Source: Acidobacteriota bacterium
GTDB taxonomy: Bacteria; Acidobacteriota; Blastocatellia; Pyrinomonadales; Pyrinomonadaceae
NCBI GenBank assembly: GCA_023389035.1
Contig: JAEWFC010000015.1
Coordinates: 248,001-312,000 of the forward strand
Direction of reading: 5' to 3'
Length of the DNA stretch: 64,000 bases
Positions within the stretch are counted from its first letter, which is position 1; each line of letters starts with the position of its first letter. Of the stretch, positions 24,565-33,409 are shown piece after piece. The notes under the pieces were generated by a model. The model had not been told where the DNA came from and did not search any database. It saw only the letters and a list, made by a program, of their open reading frames with translations. The position numbers were made by a program, and so were the translations under genes.

Positions 24565-27399
24565 TTACGGGATGAACGAGGCTTGGACCGGGACGTCGCC
24601 GTTAGCTCCGAATCCGACGATCTGCAGGCCCGATGCCGATCGATTGATGTACCATGTGGCGTTTGAGCCGCGGAACACCGCAAGATCGGTCTTACCGTCG
24701 CCGTCATAATCTCCCGGTGCCGGAATATCGCCCGTCGCGCCGAACGGAACTGCGTAGAAACTCAGGTCCTCGCTTCGCGAAATGTACCAGAAACCGTCTG
24801 CCGGCCTCCAAAATGCGATGTCCGTTTTGCCGTCGCCCGTAAAATCTGCAGCGACCGGCTTATCACTGCTCAACCCGAACTGTGTCGCAAGCAAACCGGC
24901 CGTTGAACGGTTGATCCACCACTCTGCCGTTCCAGACGAACCGTTCGGACGGAAGACCGCGAGATCGGACTTACCATCATTGTCGTAATCACCGACCTGC
25001 GGGACATCTCCCGGTGCACCAAAGCCTTCGAACCTCACGCCGCCTGTCGATTGCCTTATATACCAAGTGCCATTGCCCGGCCTATAGACCGCTGTGTCGG
25101 CCATTCCGTCGCCGTCAAAGTCACCGGGAGCCGGAATGTCGCCGGCAGCACCAAATGCGTATGCGTAATAGGTAAAATCTTCGCTTCTCAGGACGAACCA
25201 TTCACCGGACGCGGGCCGCCACATCGCAACATCGGTCTTTCCGTCGCCGGTGTAGTCCGCAGGCACGACCTTATCGGTGCCCGCTCCGAACTGCAGTGCG
25301 TTCACCAGGTTATCGGAGCTGCGTGACCACCACCATTCACCGCCGTTTGGACGGAATATCGCGACATCGCTCTTTCTATCACCGTCGAAGTCAACAAAGA
25401 CGGGCTTTGATGCAGCTTCGCCAAAGATGGTAAAGCTGAAAACCCGCGAGACCGAAAAACCATTCGCGGCAGATGGATCAGCGATGTACCAGCGTCCATG
25501 AAAGGTCTGGCCGACCAGGGCAGCATTATTCGGGATCGCAAGACTCACCGATCCGACGCCGCCGGCACTCAATGCCAACTGCCGAAAAGCGAAACTTCCT
25601 GATGAGGGAATGCTGGTTCCGACGCCGGGATCAGACGAACCTATCACCAATGTAGCGTTTGCTGCACCAAGACCGCCCGAGACCGCCACAGTGAAGCTGG
25701 GATTGCCTACAAGCGGAGGCTCGATCGCAACAGCCGTCGGCACAACGCCGGCATTTCCTGCCCGACCTGTGCCTGAAATGACGGGAACGCGATTTGATTC
25801 CGTGTAAAGCTGCGGACGATCGAAAGGCGGCAGTTCATCCCGGACCCGCGGATCGGTCATCGGCCGTTTCATGAACGCTGCGAGCGTCTGTTGTTCCATG
25901 GCGGTCATCGCCATTGGACGGATCACGCCGCGATCGATGTTTGGTGCATCGAAATGCCCGCCGACGTTGTAAAACGTAACCACCTCTTCAAGCGTCTGGA
26001 ACTTTCCGTTGTGCATGAAGGGGCCGTGAAGCTCGACATTTCGAAGCGTCGGCGTCTTAAACTGCCCATCGTGCTTCGGATCGTTCGTGACCGCACCGCG
26101 TCCGCGATCTTCGGCAGGCGGACGCACACCGATATTGTGGAAAAAGTTGTCAGAAAATATCGCGTCCATGTGGCACTGATTGCATTGTTTGCCAATGAAA
26201 ACGAGCGATCCATTCTCTTCCATCTGCGTCAAACCGCCCATGCCTGCCGCCCAGCGATCGAACGGGGTTCTGTCGGTAACTAGCTGGCGTTCGTGCGTTG
26301 CGATAGCCATTGCGATACGGGCCGGCGTTACTTCCGGCGTTCCGAACGCCTCCTCGAAAAGCTCGGCGTAGGTGCGGCCGTCAATGAAATTTGCCAGCGA
26401 TGAAGGAACGCTGGAAGCAAGGGCCAAAGGCCTTACGGCTCCGATGCGCTCGGCCGCCTGCGTCCAATTTCTGTTTCCATGAGCCATCTCAACGTCGGAC
26501 ATCGGCGGCCCGAGGACTTGGCTTTCAAGACTACCGCCTGCCGGAAGAATAATTTGGTTCGTTAGCGGATCACGAAATTCATCCGTCGCACGCCCGTCCC
26601 AAAACAGCCCGGTCTGGGAATATCCGGCGTTCAAATATGAGGGCGATTTGCGGCCCGTTACCTGGGGCCTGAGACCGAACTGCTGCGAAGCCGTATATGT
26701 GCCGTCAAGATTGTTCTTCGGGACGCCCGGTGAGCCGACGATATCGTCCTGCTGCGAACGCGGAGCACCGGGAATATCAAGAACGCCGTTCGGCCCAAGG
26801 TTTATCGACCGAATATCGCCAAAAATGCTACGCGGGTCTGAACCGCCCTCAGCGGGACGGTGACACGTGCCGCATGAGACCGTGTTGGTCGAAGAAAGTT
26901 GCTCGTCCCAAAACAGAGCTTTGCCAAGCGCCGCTTTTGCTGCGGTAACAGGATTTCCTGCCGGTGCCGGCGGCGGTTCAAGCGGCGTGAAAGGGCCCGG
27001 CGATTCACCCGCGATACCGCGCCGCCCTTGAACACCGGAACTTAACGGGCTGTTTCCGCCGGTCGACTCAGCTCTTACCCAATAAAAGTAAATTGTACCG
27101 GGCGTCGCTGTGGTGTCGTAATAGGTGTTTGAAACGCTGGTCCCGACCTCAGTCGCAGAATTAGCATCGTTGAACGTATTTCGAAAAATGCGATAGATCG
27201 TCGCCCCGCGCATCGTATCCCACATGATGCCGACCTTATTCGCATAATCATTGTCGGATGCATTTACGCCGGTGGGCGCTGAGGGAACGGCCCCTGCCGG
27301 ATTACCCTGGACCACAACTGCGGAACGACGGTCTGAGGCAAAGAATAAGAGTGCGGACGCAGCAAAGACCGCGACTATCAGAACCTTTAACTTGTACAT
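24565..27399 (-). CDS. Secreted FN3 / di-haem cytochrome c peroxidase (MauG-like) / FG-GAP fusion
   Basis: 944 residues with an N-terminal signal (VLIVAVFAASALLFFA). Residues about 40-125 are a fibronectin type III domain (APTGVNASDNDYANKVGIMW, then PGTIYFYWVRAES). Residues 145-520 are a di-haem peroxidase of the MauG/CcpA family with haem motifs CGTCH and CNQCH, plus GRKSPSYLNAGY and FKTPTLRNVELHGPFMHNG. The C-terminal 280 residues contain at least five FG-GAP-like repeats (DFDGDRKSDVAIFRP, DYTGDGKTDVAMWRP), which bind calcium and form a propeller. Probably a surface or periplasmic redox enzyme; its substrate is unknown. Confidence 0.9.
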   Translation of the reverse strand: MYKLKVLIVAVFAASALLFFASDRRSAVVVQGNPAGAVPSAPTGVNASDNDYANKVGIMWDTMRGATIYRIFRNTFNDANSATEVGTSVSNTYYDTTATPGTIYFYWVRAESTGGNSPLSSGVQGRRGIAGESPGPFTPLEPPPAPAGNPVTAAKAALGKALFWDEQLSSTNTVSCGTCHRPAEGGSDPRSIFGDIRSINLGPNGVLDIPGAPRSQQDDIVGSPGVPKNNLDGTYTASQQFGLRPQVTGRKSPSYLNAGYSQTGLFWDGRATDEFRDPLTNQIILPAGGSLESQVLGPPMSDVEMAHGNRNWTQAAERIGAVRPLALASSVPSSLANFIDGRTYAELFEEAFGTPEVTPARIAMAIATHERQLVTDRTPFDRWAAGMGGLTQMEENGSLVFIGKQCNQCHMDAIFSDNFFHNIGVRPPAEDRGRGAVTNDPKHDGQFKTPTLRNVELHGPFMHNGKFQTLEEVVTFYNVGGHFDAPNIDRGVIRPMAMTAMEQQTLAAFMKRPMTDPRVRDELPPFDRPQLYTESNRVPVISGTGRAGNAGVVPTAVAIEPPLVGNPSFTVAVSGGLGAANATLVIGSSDPGVGTSIPSSGSFAFRQLALSAGGVGSVSLAIPNNAALVGQTFHGRWYIADPSAANGFSVSRVFSFTIFGEAASKPVFVDFDGDRKSDVAIFRPNGGEWWWSRSSDNLVNALQFGAGTDKVVPADYTGDGKTDVAMWRPASGEWFVLRSEDFTYYAYAFGAAGDIPAPGDFDGDGMADTAVYRPGNGTWYIRQSTGGVRFEGFGAPGDVPQVGDYDNDGKSDLAVFRPNGSSGTAEWWINRSTAGLLATQFGLSSDKPVAADFTGDGKTDIAFWRPADGFWYISRSEDLSFYAVPFGATGDIPAPGDYDGDGKTDLAVFRGSNATWYINRSASGLQIVGFGANGDVPVQASFIP

Positions 27400-27573
27400 G
27401 TGGCGGAAAACTCCTGAATTCGAAGGCGAACACTTTAAAGCCGGACAGACAGAGGGTCCGCCGGCGAGAACTTACGACGCGAAATTATAACATTCGGCCT
27501 GACCCCAATCAAAACCGTTAGATAAACGCCGAACCGTTTCGCGACGATCGGATACCTGACGTAAAATCAAGGA

Positions 27574-29148
27574 ATGCCACTTCTTAGCTCACTTTTCAAA
27601 ACGGTAGTTCTCGCTTCGCTGCTCTGCATACCCATAATCAATTCTAATGCACAGCAGCCAACGCCAACCGAGCCTGTCAGCAGAGCGACAACAGCGGCTC
27701 CGGGGAACACCGTCGCCGACCTGCAAATGCGGATCTCACAGCGTCTTGCCGATCCTGCGGTTCGTCGCGGGAATATCGGCGTCAAGGTGGTATCGCTGCG
27801 GTCGGGCACTACCGTATTCGAGCAGAACGCCGAGAAGTACTTCATGCCGGCTTCGAATATGAAGAACTTTACGGTCGCAGCCGCTCTGGAACGGCTAACT
27901 CCTGATCATCGATTCACAACAACGGCATTTGCTAGCGAACGCCCGACAACCGACGGCACTTTGAAAGGCGATCTCTACATACGCGGCACGGGCGATGTAT
28001 CTATTTCATATTCGTTCAACGATGGCGATAATTTCAAAGGGATCGATCGGCTGGTAGATGCGATCGCAGCTGCGGGAGTTAAACGCATGGAAGGCAACGT
28101 CGTCGGCGATGACAGCTATTTCCGAGGCTCTCCCATACCGACAGGTTGGGAATGGGACGACCTTCAGTGGTATTACGGTGCCGAGGTCTCCGCACTGCCA
28201 ATAAATGATAACGCCATCGCGCTAAGCGTAGCTCCGGGACAGGTCGGCTCAGTTTGTCCTGCAAAGGTGGTTCCGTTCAACTTTGTCATTCGCGTCCAGA
28301 ACCGATGCATAACGACGGCCGCCGGGACTCCTAGAACATTGCGGATCGAAAAGAAGATCGGACAGAATCTGATCGAGATCTCCGGCGAGCTTCCGGAAGG
28401 CAATTCAGGATTTAACGGGAATGTTACGGTGTCGCGGCCCGCGGAGCACTTTGCGTCGATGCTGAAGCAGCGCCTTGCGGAAAAAGGGATCACGGTCACA
28501 GGGCAAAGCCGTGCGATCACTCCAGGTATTCCGGCCAACGGCGCGCCTATGACCGAGATCGCAAAGATCGACTCCGTCCCGCTGTCGTTGATCGCGGCAA
28601 AGACTATGAAGCCTAGTCAGAATATGTTCACCGAAACACTGCTGTGGACACTGGGCGAGCAGCTCCGTGCAAAGAACGGCACGGCTTCCGCAAATCTCGC
28701 GGCCCGCAGCAGTGCGGAACTCGGGATCACGGCCGTAAAAGAGTTTCTAAAGGAAATAGGCATCGCTGATGATGCCGTTCTGCAGCATGATGGGAGCGGC
28801 CTGTCGCGACATAACCTTGTCACTCCAACAGCTGTGACACATCTCTACGTTCACATGTCGAAAAACAGCAGATTTTCGCGGGCGTGGCGTGACAGTCTGA
28901 CGATCGGCGGTGTTGACGGAACCCTGCGAAACAGGTTTACGGGAACGCGTGGCGAGGGGAATGTCCGTGGAAAGACAGGCACGATAAACCAGGTGTCGGC
29001 GTTGTCAGGTTATGTAACAACAGCCGGCGGCGAGGAGCTTGTTTTTTCGGTTTTGGTGAACGGAGTTCCACAAACCGGGACGCGAGTCGGGCTTATCGAT
29101 GAGATCGTCCTGATGCTGGCAAACTTCCACGGCAAGATCGAGAATTAG
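27574..29148 (+). CDS. dacB: D-Ala-D-Ala carboxypeptidase/endopeptidase, PBP4 type (S13)
   Basis: 524 residues with a signal peptide (VVLASLLCIPIINSNA). The catalytic S-x-x-K is SNMK at residues 94-97 in PASNMKNFT, the S-x-N motif is in GSGLSRHN, and KTG is in GKTGTINQ. The insert between the first and second motifs is the mark of the S13 family. It hydrolyses D-alanyl peptide cross-links in periplasmic peptidoglycan. It sits alone between two leftward genes. Confidence 0.95.
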   Translation: MPLLSSLFKTVVLASLLCIPIINSNAQQPTPTEPVSRATTAAPGNTVADLQMRISQRLADPAVRRGNIGVKVVSLRSGTTVFEQNAEKYFMPASNMKNFTVAAALERLTPDHRFTTTAFASERPTTDGTLKGDLYIRGTGDVSISYSFNDGDNFKGIDRLVDAIAAAGVKRMEGNVVGDDSYFRGSPIPTGWEWDDLQWYYGAEVSALPINDNAIALSVAPGQVGSVCPAKVVPFNFVIRVQNRCITTAAGTPRTLRIEKKIGQNLIEISGELPEGNSGFNGNVTVSRPAEHFASMLKQRLAEKGITVTGQSRAITPGIPANGAPMTEIAKIDSVPLSLIAAKTMKPSQNMFTETLLWTLGEQLRAKNGTASANLAARSSAELGITAVKEFLKEIGIADDAVLQHDGSGLSRHNLVTPTAVTHLYVHMSKNSRFSRAWRDSLTIGGVDGTLRNRFTGTRGEGNVRGKTGTINQVSALSGYVTTAGGEELVFSVLVNGVPQTGTRVGLIDEIVLMLANFHGKIEN

Positions 29149-29170
29149 GAGCGTGCAGCTGTTAAATGCA

Positions 29171-29204
29171 AACGGCGCCGAGCAGCAAACTCGGCGCCGT
29201 TTTT
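29171..29204. terminator. Bidirectional terminator between dacB and the RRM gene
   Basis: Stem AACGGCGCCGAG/CTCGGCGCCGTT with a 7-nt loop, and T runs on both strands. Confidence 0.88.
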
Positions 29205-29222
29205 AGTCTTTGGATGTATCGC

Positions 29223-29555
29223 TCACCATCGGTCGCCGCGGTCGCTGCCACCGTATCCGCCGCTATTATATCCGCCACCGCGCTTGCCTCCGCCGGAACC
29301 GCGGTCTTCGCGCGGACGAGCTTCGTTAACTACCATGTTCCTGCCATCGTATTCTTGCCCGTTGAACTGGGCGATAGCGTTGTTGGCCGCATCTTCCGAC
29401 GCCATTTCCACAAATCCAAAGCCGCGTGAACGGCCAGTCTCACGGTCGAATACAACGTTCGCGGACGCGACCGCGCCAGCGGATGCAAAATGGTCCTGGA
29501 GATCTTCGCTCGTTACTCGAAACGACAAATTACCTACGTAAAGTTTGTTGCTCAT
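29223..29555 (-). CDS. RRM-type RNA-binding protein with glycine-rich tail
   Basis: 110 residues. One RNA-recognition motif: RNP2 is KLYVGNLSF at 4-12 and RNP1 is RGFGFVEM near residue 45. A tail of about 30 residues rich in Gly, Arg and Ser (GGGKRGGGYNSGGYGGSDRG) resembles that of plant and cyanobacterial cold-induced RRM proteins. It probably binds single-stranded RNA in the cytoplasm as an RNA chaperone. Confidence 0.93.
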   Translation of the reverse strand: MSNKLYVGNLSFRVTSEDLQDHFASAGAVASANVVFDRETGRSRGFGFVEMASEDAANNAIAQFNGQEYDGRNMVVNEARPREDRGSGGGKRGGGYNSGGYGGSDRGDRW

Positions 29556-29995
29556 CTCTTATTTTATATTTCCTTGAATTGCGAAGCGTTCAGGCAGGAA
29601 TAAAGAGCGGAGATCTGCGGATGCGATCTGCCCAACTACAGCGACGAGAACCGGCCGAAAAAATTTCAAGTGCTTCAAACTGACAAAAATCCGACTCTCA
29701 AAACCGAACCGAAACCGTCGCAAAAATTAACGGGCGATCCGCGTCTGCCAAGACACGAACGAGAGCAAAATCAAGGGAAGTATGCCCGTTCAGCTGCTTT
29801 TTTTCAAGTATTATTCGAGCCCGTGCGGTCGCCGTCTTTCAAGATTCGGCGGTTCCATTCGTGTTACGCGTAATTAATTACCTATCGAAAGGTCGTAGTC
29901 ATCTACAAGGCCACATTATCGTTAACGCACTTACCACAACGTCGTGTTATACTTCACGAGCCCACTACAACTCTCATTATCTCGGAGGAAAACAA
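29556..29995. other. 440-bp divergent intergenic region without a gene
   Basis: It holds the leaders of the RRM gene (leftward) and of the SpoIID-like gene (rightward). I see no tRNA, repeat array or convincing ORF; a 67-codon frame at 29670-29873 has no ribosome-binding site and an unlikely composition. A TATACT hexamer at 29948-29953 is a possible -10 for the SpoIID-like gene, but no good -35 is at standard spacing. The RRM leader would be a place to look for a cold-responsive RNA. Confidence 0.4.
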
Positions 29996-31852
29996 ATGAA
30001 AATGCGCACAATATTGTGCTTGCTCGTCTCCGCCCTTCTCCTCGGAACTACCGAAGGGCTAGCACAGGAAGCGAAACAGACGATTGGTGATCTAGAACTG
30101 GAACAGGAATTTATCGATTCGAGGGCGAAGCTCGGTGATTCACACGCTTCCGGGGCTCGCAAAGAGCTTGGCCCGGTAACACTCGGTAACCCGACGACCG
30201 TACAAACGATCATCCGCGTCGGGCTTTCGTATTCGACGCTGAATGCCAGCAACGGCATCATCAGCGAATTCAGCACCCGGCATTTTGCTGCCGCAGAGAT
30301 AACTCACACTGCCGGAGTCGTCCGTCTGATCGACGGCGCGAGCGGAGCCGTGATCGATCTGAACACGCCGGGGACCGTCGTCCGCGTTACGCGAACCGAC
30401 GCTGCCGGATATGCTGTAACGATCGGTGGAGTCGACGCAGGAACGTTCGCGGGCCCGCTCAATTTCGAGCCCCTCGATCCGGCAAACCTCTTTCGTATCG
30501 AGAATATCCGCCGCTCATTTAGCGGCACTCATGTTCCTTCCTATCGTGGAAGGATCGAACTGTCACACTCGACCGGAACTTCGGTGGATCGATTCCATGT
30601 CGTGAACATAATCGAGATCGAAGATTACGTTCCGGGCGTCGTCGCGAACGAATCGATCGCGTCCTTTGAGATGCACGCGCTGAAGGCACAGGCCATCGCC
30701 GCACGCGGCTACGCGATCGCGAACATCGGCAGGTTCCGCGCGGACTTCCCGTACGACATCGTCGATTCCACTACATCACAAGTCTACCGCGGTGTTGTAT
30801 CAGAACACCCGCGTGCAGTTCAGTCGACCGTAGAGACGGAGGGCCTTGTCGCGTCATACAACGGAACCATTATCTCTGCTCTTTACTCTTCTTCGATGGG
30901 CGGCCACACGGAGCACAACGAATGGATATTTAACCTCCCGAGCACGCAGCTGCCGGGCACGAACACTACGCCGTATCTTCGCGGGATCTATGATGGTGAT
31001 GGAACGGCTCCTGACTTCTCTAGCGAAGCCGGGGTTGCGGCATTCTGGGCTCGAACGACCGCCCCTGATTCCTTTGACGATTGCGCACGCACGGCAACAA
31101 CTCCAACCGGAACGGTCGGCAACACATTCTCGCGTTGGCGCTTCGTGCTGACTCAGGCCGAACTTCGGGCAAAGGTTCCCGCTGGCATACCCGGAACGAT
31201 AACGAATGTGCAGGTCACCCGGCGAATGGGCGCTTCGGGGCGGGCGGCTGAAGTGGTGATCACTCTTTCAAAAGGCGGTACGTACACTATCAGTGGATGG
31301 GACCCGCTCCGGCAGTTCTTTCGCCCGGCGGCAGCCGTTCCCAGGCTTTGCGGCACAAGCACCATCGCCGCAAACTTTACGCTCAACAACCCGAGCGTGA
31401 TCGAGGTCGGCAGAAACGGCGACGACACGCTCCGCGATATTACCGTCTGGGGCGGCGGCTGGGGGCACAACGTAGGCATGAGCCAGTACGGCGCCCACGG
31501 CAGGGCACGTGCGGGACAGAACTTCATGCAGATCCTGAAGGCGTATTACACCGGTGTCGATATCGGTTCATACCCGATCGACATTGGCGGCGATCCATCC
31601 TCCAGCCCGACAGAAATGGAGCAGACCTTCTACGCACCGAACGGCATTGGAACGCTCGTGATCCGTCCGATCGATATGAAGAAACTGATCGTTTACGTGA
31701 ACGGAACACCAGTACGCGTACCTTTCAGCCGACTCGCTCGGCAGATCGTTTCCTTGGATATTTCGCCGTACATGGCGGTTGGAGTGAATACGATCCGGTT
31801 TGATACCTCGGGTACCAGTGGCCGTGCCACCGTGAACGTGAATATCGAGTGA
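29996..31852 (+). CDS. SpoIID/LytB-domain protein
   Basis: About 618 residues from the ATG at 29996, which has a perfect GGAGG site; longer in-frame starts have none. A signal peptide is followed by a SpoIID core: EDYVPGVVANESIASFEMHA, LKAQAIAARGYAI and YDIVDSTTSQVYRG, later WGGGWGHNVGMSQYGAHGRA. SpoIID-family enzymes are lytic transglycosylases acting on peptidoglycan. The N-terminal 130 residues and the C-terminal beta-rich tail of about 100 residues are specific to this protein. Outside spore formers, LytB-type proteins modify the septal wall. Confidence 0.9.
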   Translation: MKMRTILCLLVSALLLGTTEGLAQEAKQTIGDLELEQEFIDSRAKLGDSHASGARKELGPVTLGNPTTVQTIIRVGLSYSTLNASNGIISEFSTRHFAAAEITHTAGVVRLIDGASGAVIDLNTPGTVVRVTRTDAAGYAVTIGGVDAGTFAGPLNFEPLDPANLFRIENIRRSFSGTHVPSYRGRIELSHSTGTSVDRFHVVNIIEIEDYVPGVVANESIASFEMHALKAQAIAARGYAIANIGRFRADFPYDIVDSTTSQVYRGVVSEHPRAVQSTVETEGLVASYNGTIISALYSSSMGGHTEHNEWIFNLPSTQLPGTNTTPYLRGIYDGDGTAPDFSSEAGVAAFWARTTAPDSFDDCARTATTPTGTVGNTFSRWRFVLTQAELRAKVPAGIPGTITNVQVTRRMGASGRAAEVVITLSKGGTYTISGWDPLRQFFRPAAAVPRLCGTSTIAANFTLNNPSVIEVGRNGDDTLRDITVWGGGWGHNVGMSQYGAHGRARAGQNFMQILKAYYTGVDIGSYPIDIGGDPSSSPTEMEQTFYAPNGIGTLVIRPIDMKKLIVYVNGTPVRVPFSRLARQIVSLDISPYMAVGVNTIRFDTSGTSGRATVNVNIE

Positions 31853-31873
31853 TACCGGTGATCTCGGGTTGTT

Positions 31874-31904
31874 AAAATGCGGCTCAAACATGGGCCGCAT
31901 TTTT
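31874..31904. terminator. Bidirectional terminator between the SpoIID-like gene and mpl
   Basis: Stem AAAATGCGGCTC/GGGCCGCATTTT with one G-T pair and a T5 run. Confidence 0.85.
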
Positions 31905-31913
31905 ACTTTCAGG

Positions 31914-33323
31914 TCAGCGAGGTCTCATCGTTTCAAGGATCTTGTCGTGTATACCGCCAAAGCCACCATTCGACATGATCGCCACGACGTCGCCGTCCTT
32001 AAGTTCAGGTTTCAAGTGCTCGACGATCGCGTCGGCGTCGGGAAAACTCGCCGCGGTCTTGCCCTGCATCGCGATATCATTCACTAGATCAGCGACGTCG
32101 AGCACTTTACCGAGTTCGCTGGCCTTTGATGTGTTATAAACGCCGGCGATTATTACATAATCTGCGTAGGAAAAAGCTTTCGAATAAGGCTCCTGAAAAA
32201 CCGCAAGCCTGGATGACCATGATCGCGGCTCAAAGACGGCGATCAACCGGCGGCCGTCGTATTTCATTCTCAAAGCCTTTAGTGTCTCTTCGACTGCGGT
32301 CGGGTGATGTGCGAAATCGTCGATAACCGTAACCCCGCCGACCGTCCCGCGGACCTCCATACGTCGTTTCACCGACTTGAACGTGTCGAACGCCCGCTGG
32401 ATCTTTTCTTTCGAAACGCCCCACGCATCCGCCGCGATTATCACCGCGAGACAGTTCCGCACGTTGAACTCGCCGATCAGATGGGTTTCAAATTCGCCCC
32501 ACGAACCGCCTTCTTTGAAAACCGTGAAGCGCGTCTTATCGCCACTGAAATCGATGTACCTTGCCTGCCATTTTGCATCATCGCTTAACCCGAAGGTCTC
32601 GATCTGCGTAAACAGCTTGCCGTCCATTTCTTCGAGCACATCGCGAACGACCTCGGAATCCACACCGCATATAAGACGGCCATTCCCGGGAACCAAATTC
32701 ATCAGGCGTGAGAACTCCCACTTGATGTCTTCCAGATCGTCGTAAATGTCCGCGTGGTCAAATTCGATGTTGTTGACTATCGCTATCTCCGGCAGATAGT
32801 GCATGAATTTCGGCTTTTTATCGAAGTACGCCGTGTCGTATTCATCGCCCTCGACCACGAAATGATCGCTGTCGGTGACGCGGAAGCTGGCGTCGAAGTT
32901 TTGCACTATTCCCCCGACAAGAAAGCTTGGGTTCAGACCGCCGACCTCGCAGACCCACGTAGCGATGCTCGTTGTCGTCGTCTTGCCGTGTGTGCCGGCG
33001 ATCACTAGCGAGCGTTTGCCGCGAATGAATTCTTCCTGCACGATCTCCGCCTGTGAGCGATAGACCATCTTTCGGTTCAGCACCTCTTCAAGCTCCGGGT
33101 TACCGCGTGATATCGCATTCCCTACGACAACGCAGTCGGCTCCGATATCCGCATTCTCCGCTCGATAACCGTTGAGGATCTCGATACCGAGAGCTTCTAG
33201 TTGTGTCGACATCGGCGGATAGACGTTCTGGTCCGAACCGGTGACCTTATGGCCGCGCTGCTGCAGCATTCCCGCGAGCGACGCCATCGCCGTGCCGCAA
33301 ATTCCGATCAGATGATAGTGCAT
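31914..33323 (-). CDS. mpl: UDP-N-acetylmuramate:tripeptide ligase (peptidoglycan recycling)
   Basis: About 469 residues. HYHLIGICGTAMASLAGML and GSDQNVYPPMSTQLE match the Mpl N-terminus, not MurC. AGTHGKTTTTSIATW is the ATP P-loop, and VVEGDEYDTAYFDK and IVNNIEFDHADIYDD are Mur ligase motifs. Mpl joins the recycled L-Ala-D-Glu-mDAP tripeptide to UDP-MurNAc. The ATG at 33323 matches the family start. With glmS/glmU and dacB it supports an active wall recycling route, although no AmpG is present here. Confidence 0.93.
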   Translation of the reverse strand: MHYHLIGICGTAMASLAGMLQQRGHKVTGSDQNVYPPMSTQLEALGIEILNGYRAENADIGADCVVVGNAISRGNPELEEVLNRKMVYRSQAEIVQEEFIRGKRSLVIAGTHGKTTTTSIATWVCEVGGLNPSFLVGGIVQNFDASFRVTDSDHFVVEGDEYDTAYFDKKPKFMHYLPEIAIVNNIEFDHADIYDDLEDIKWEFSRLMNLVPGNGRLICGVDSEVVRDVLEEMDGKLFTQIETFGLSDDAKWQARYIDFSGDKTRFTVFKEGGSWGEFETHLIGEFNVRNCLAVIIAADAWGVSKEKIQRAFDTFKSVKRRMEVRGTVGGVTVIDDFAHHPTAVEETLKALRMKYDGRRLIAVFEPRSWSSRLAVFQEPYSKAFSYADYVIIAGVYNTSKASELGKVLDVADLVNDIAMQGKTAASFPDADAIVEHLKPELKDGDVVAIMSNGGFGGIHDKILETMRPR

Positions 33324-33409
33324 TGTAGAAAGGTGGAGAGATTCGAAAGAATTTAAAGCCATCGGGCCCAGACCCCGGTGAGTGAAGGCCCGACAATATG
33401 TTCGATATC

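Noticed and set aside
29670..29873. A 67-codon frame in the RRM-SpoIID gap
   Set aside because: It lacks a ribosome-binding site, has no recognisable similarity, and reads into the SpoIID-like gene's leader.
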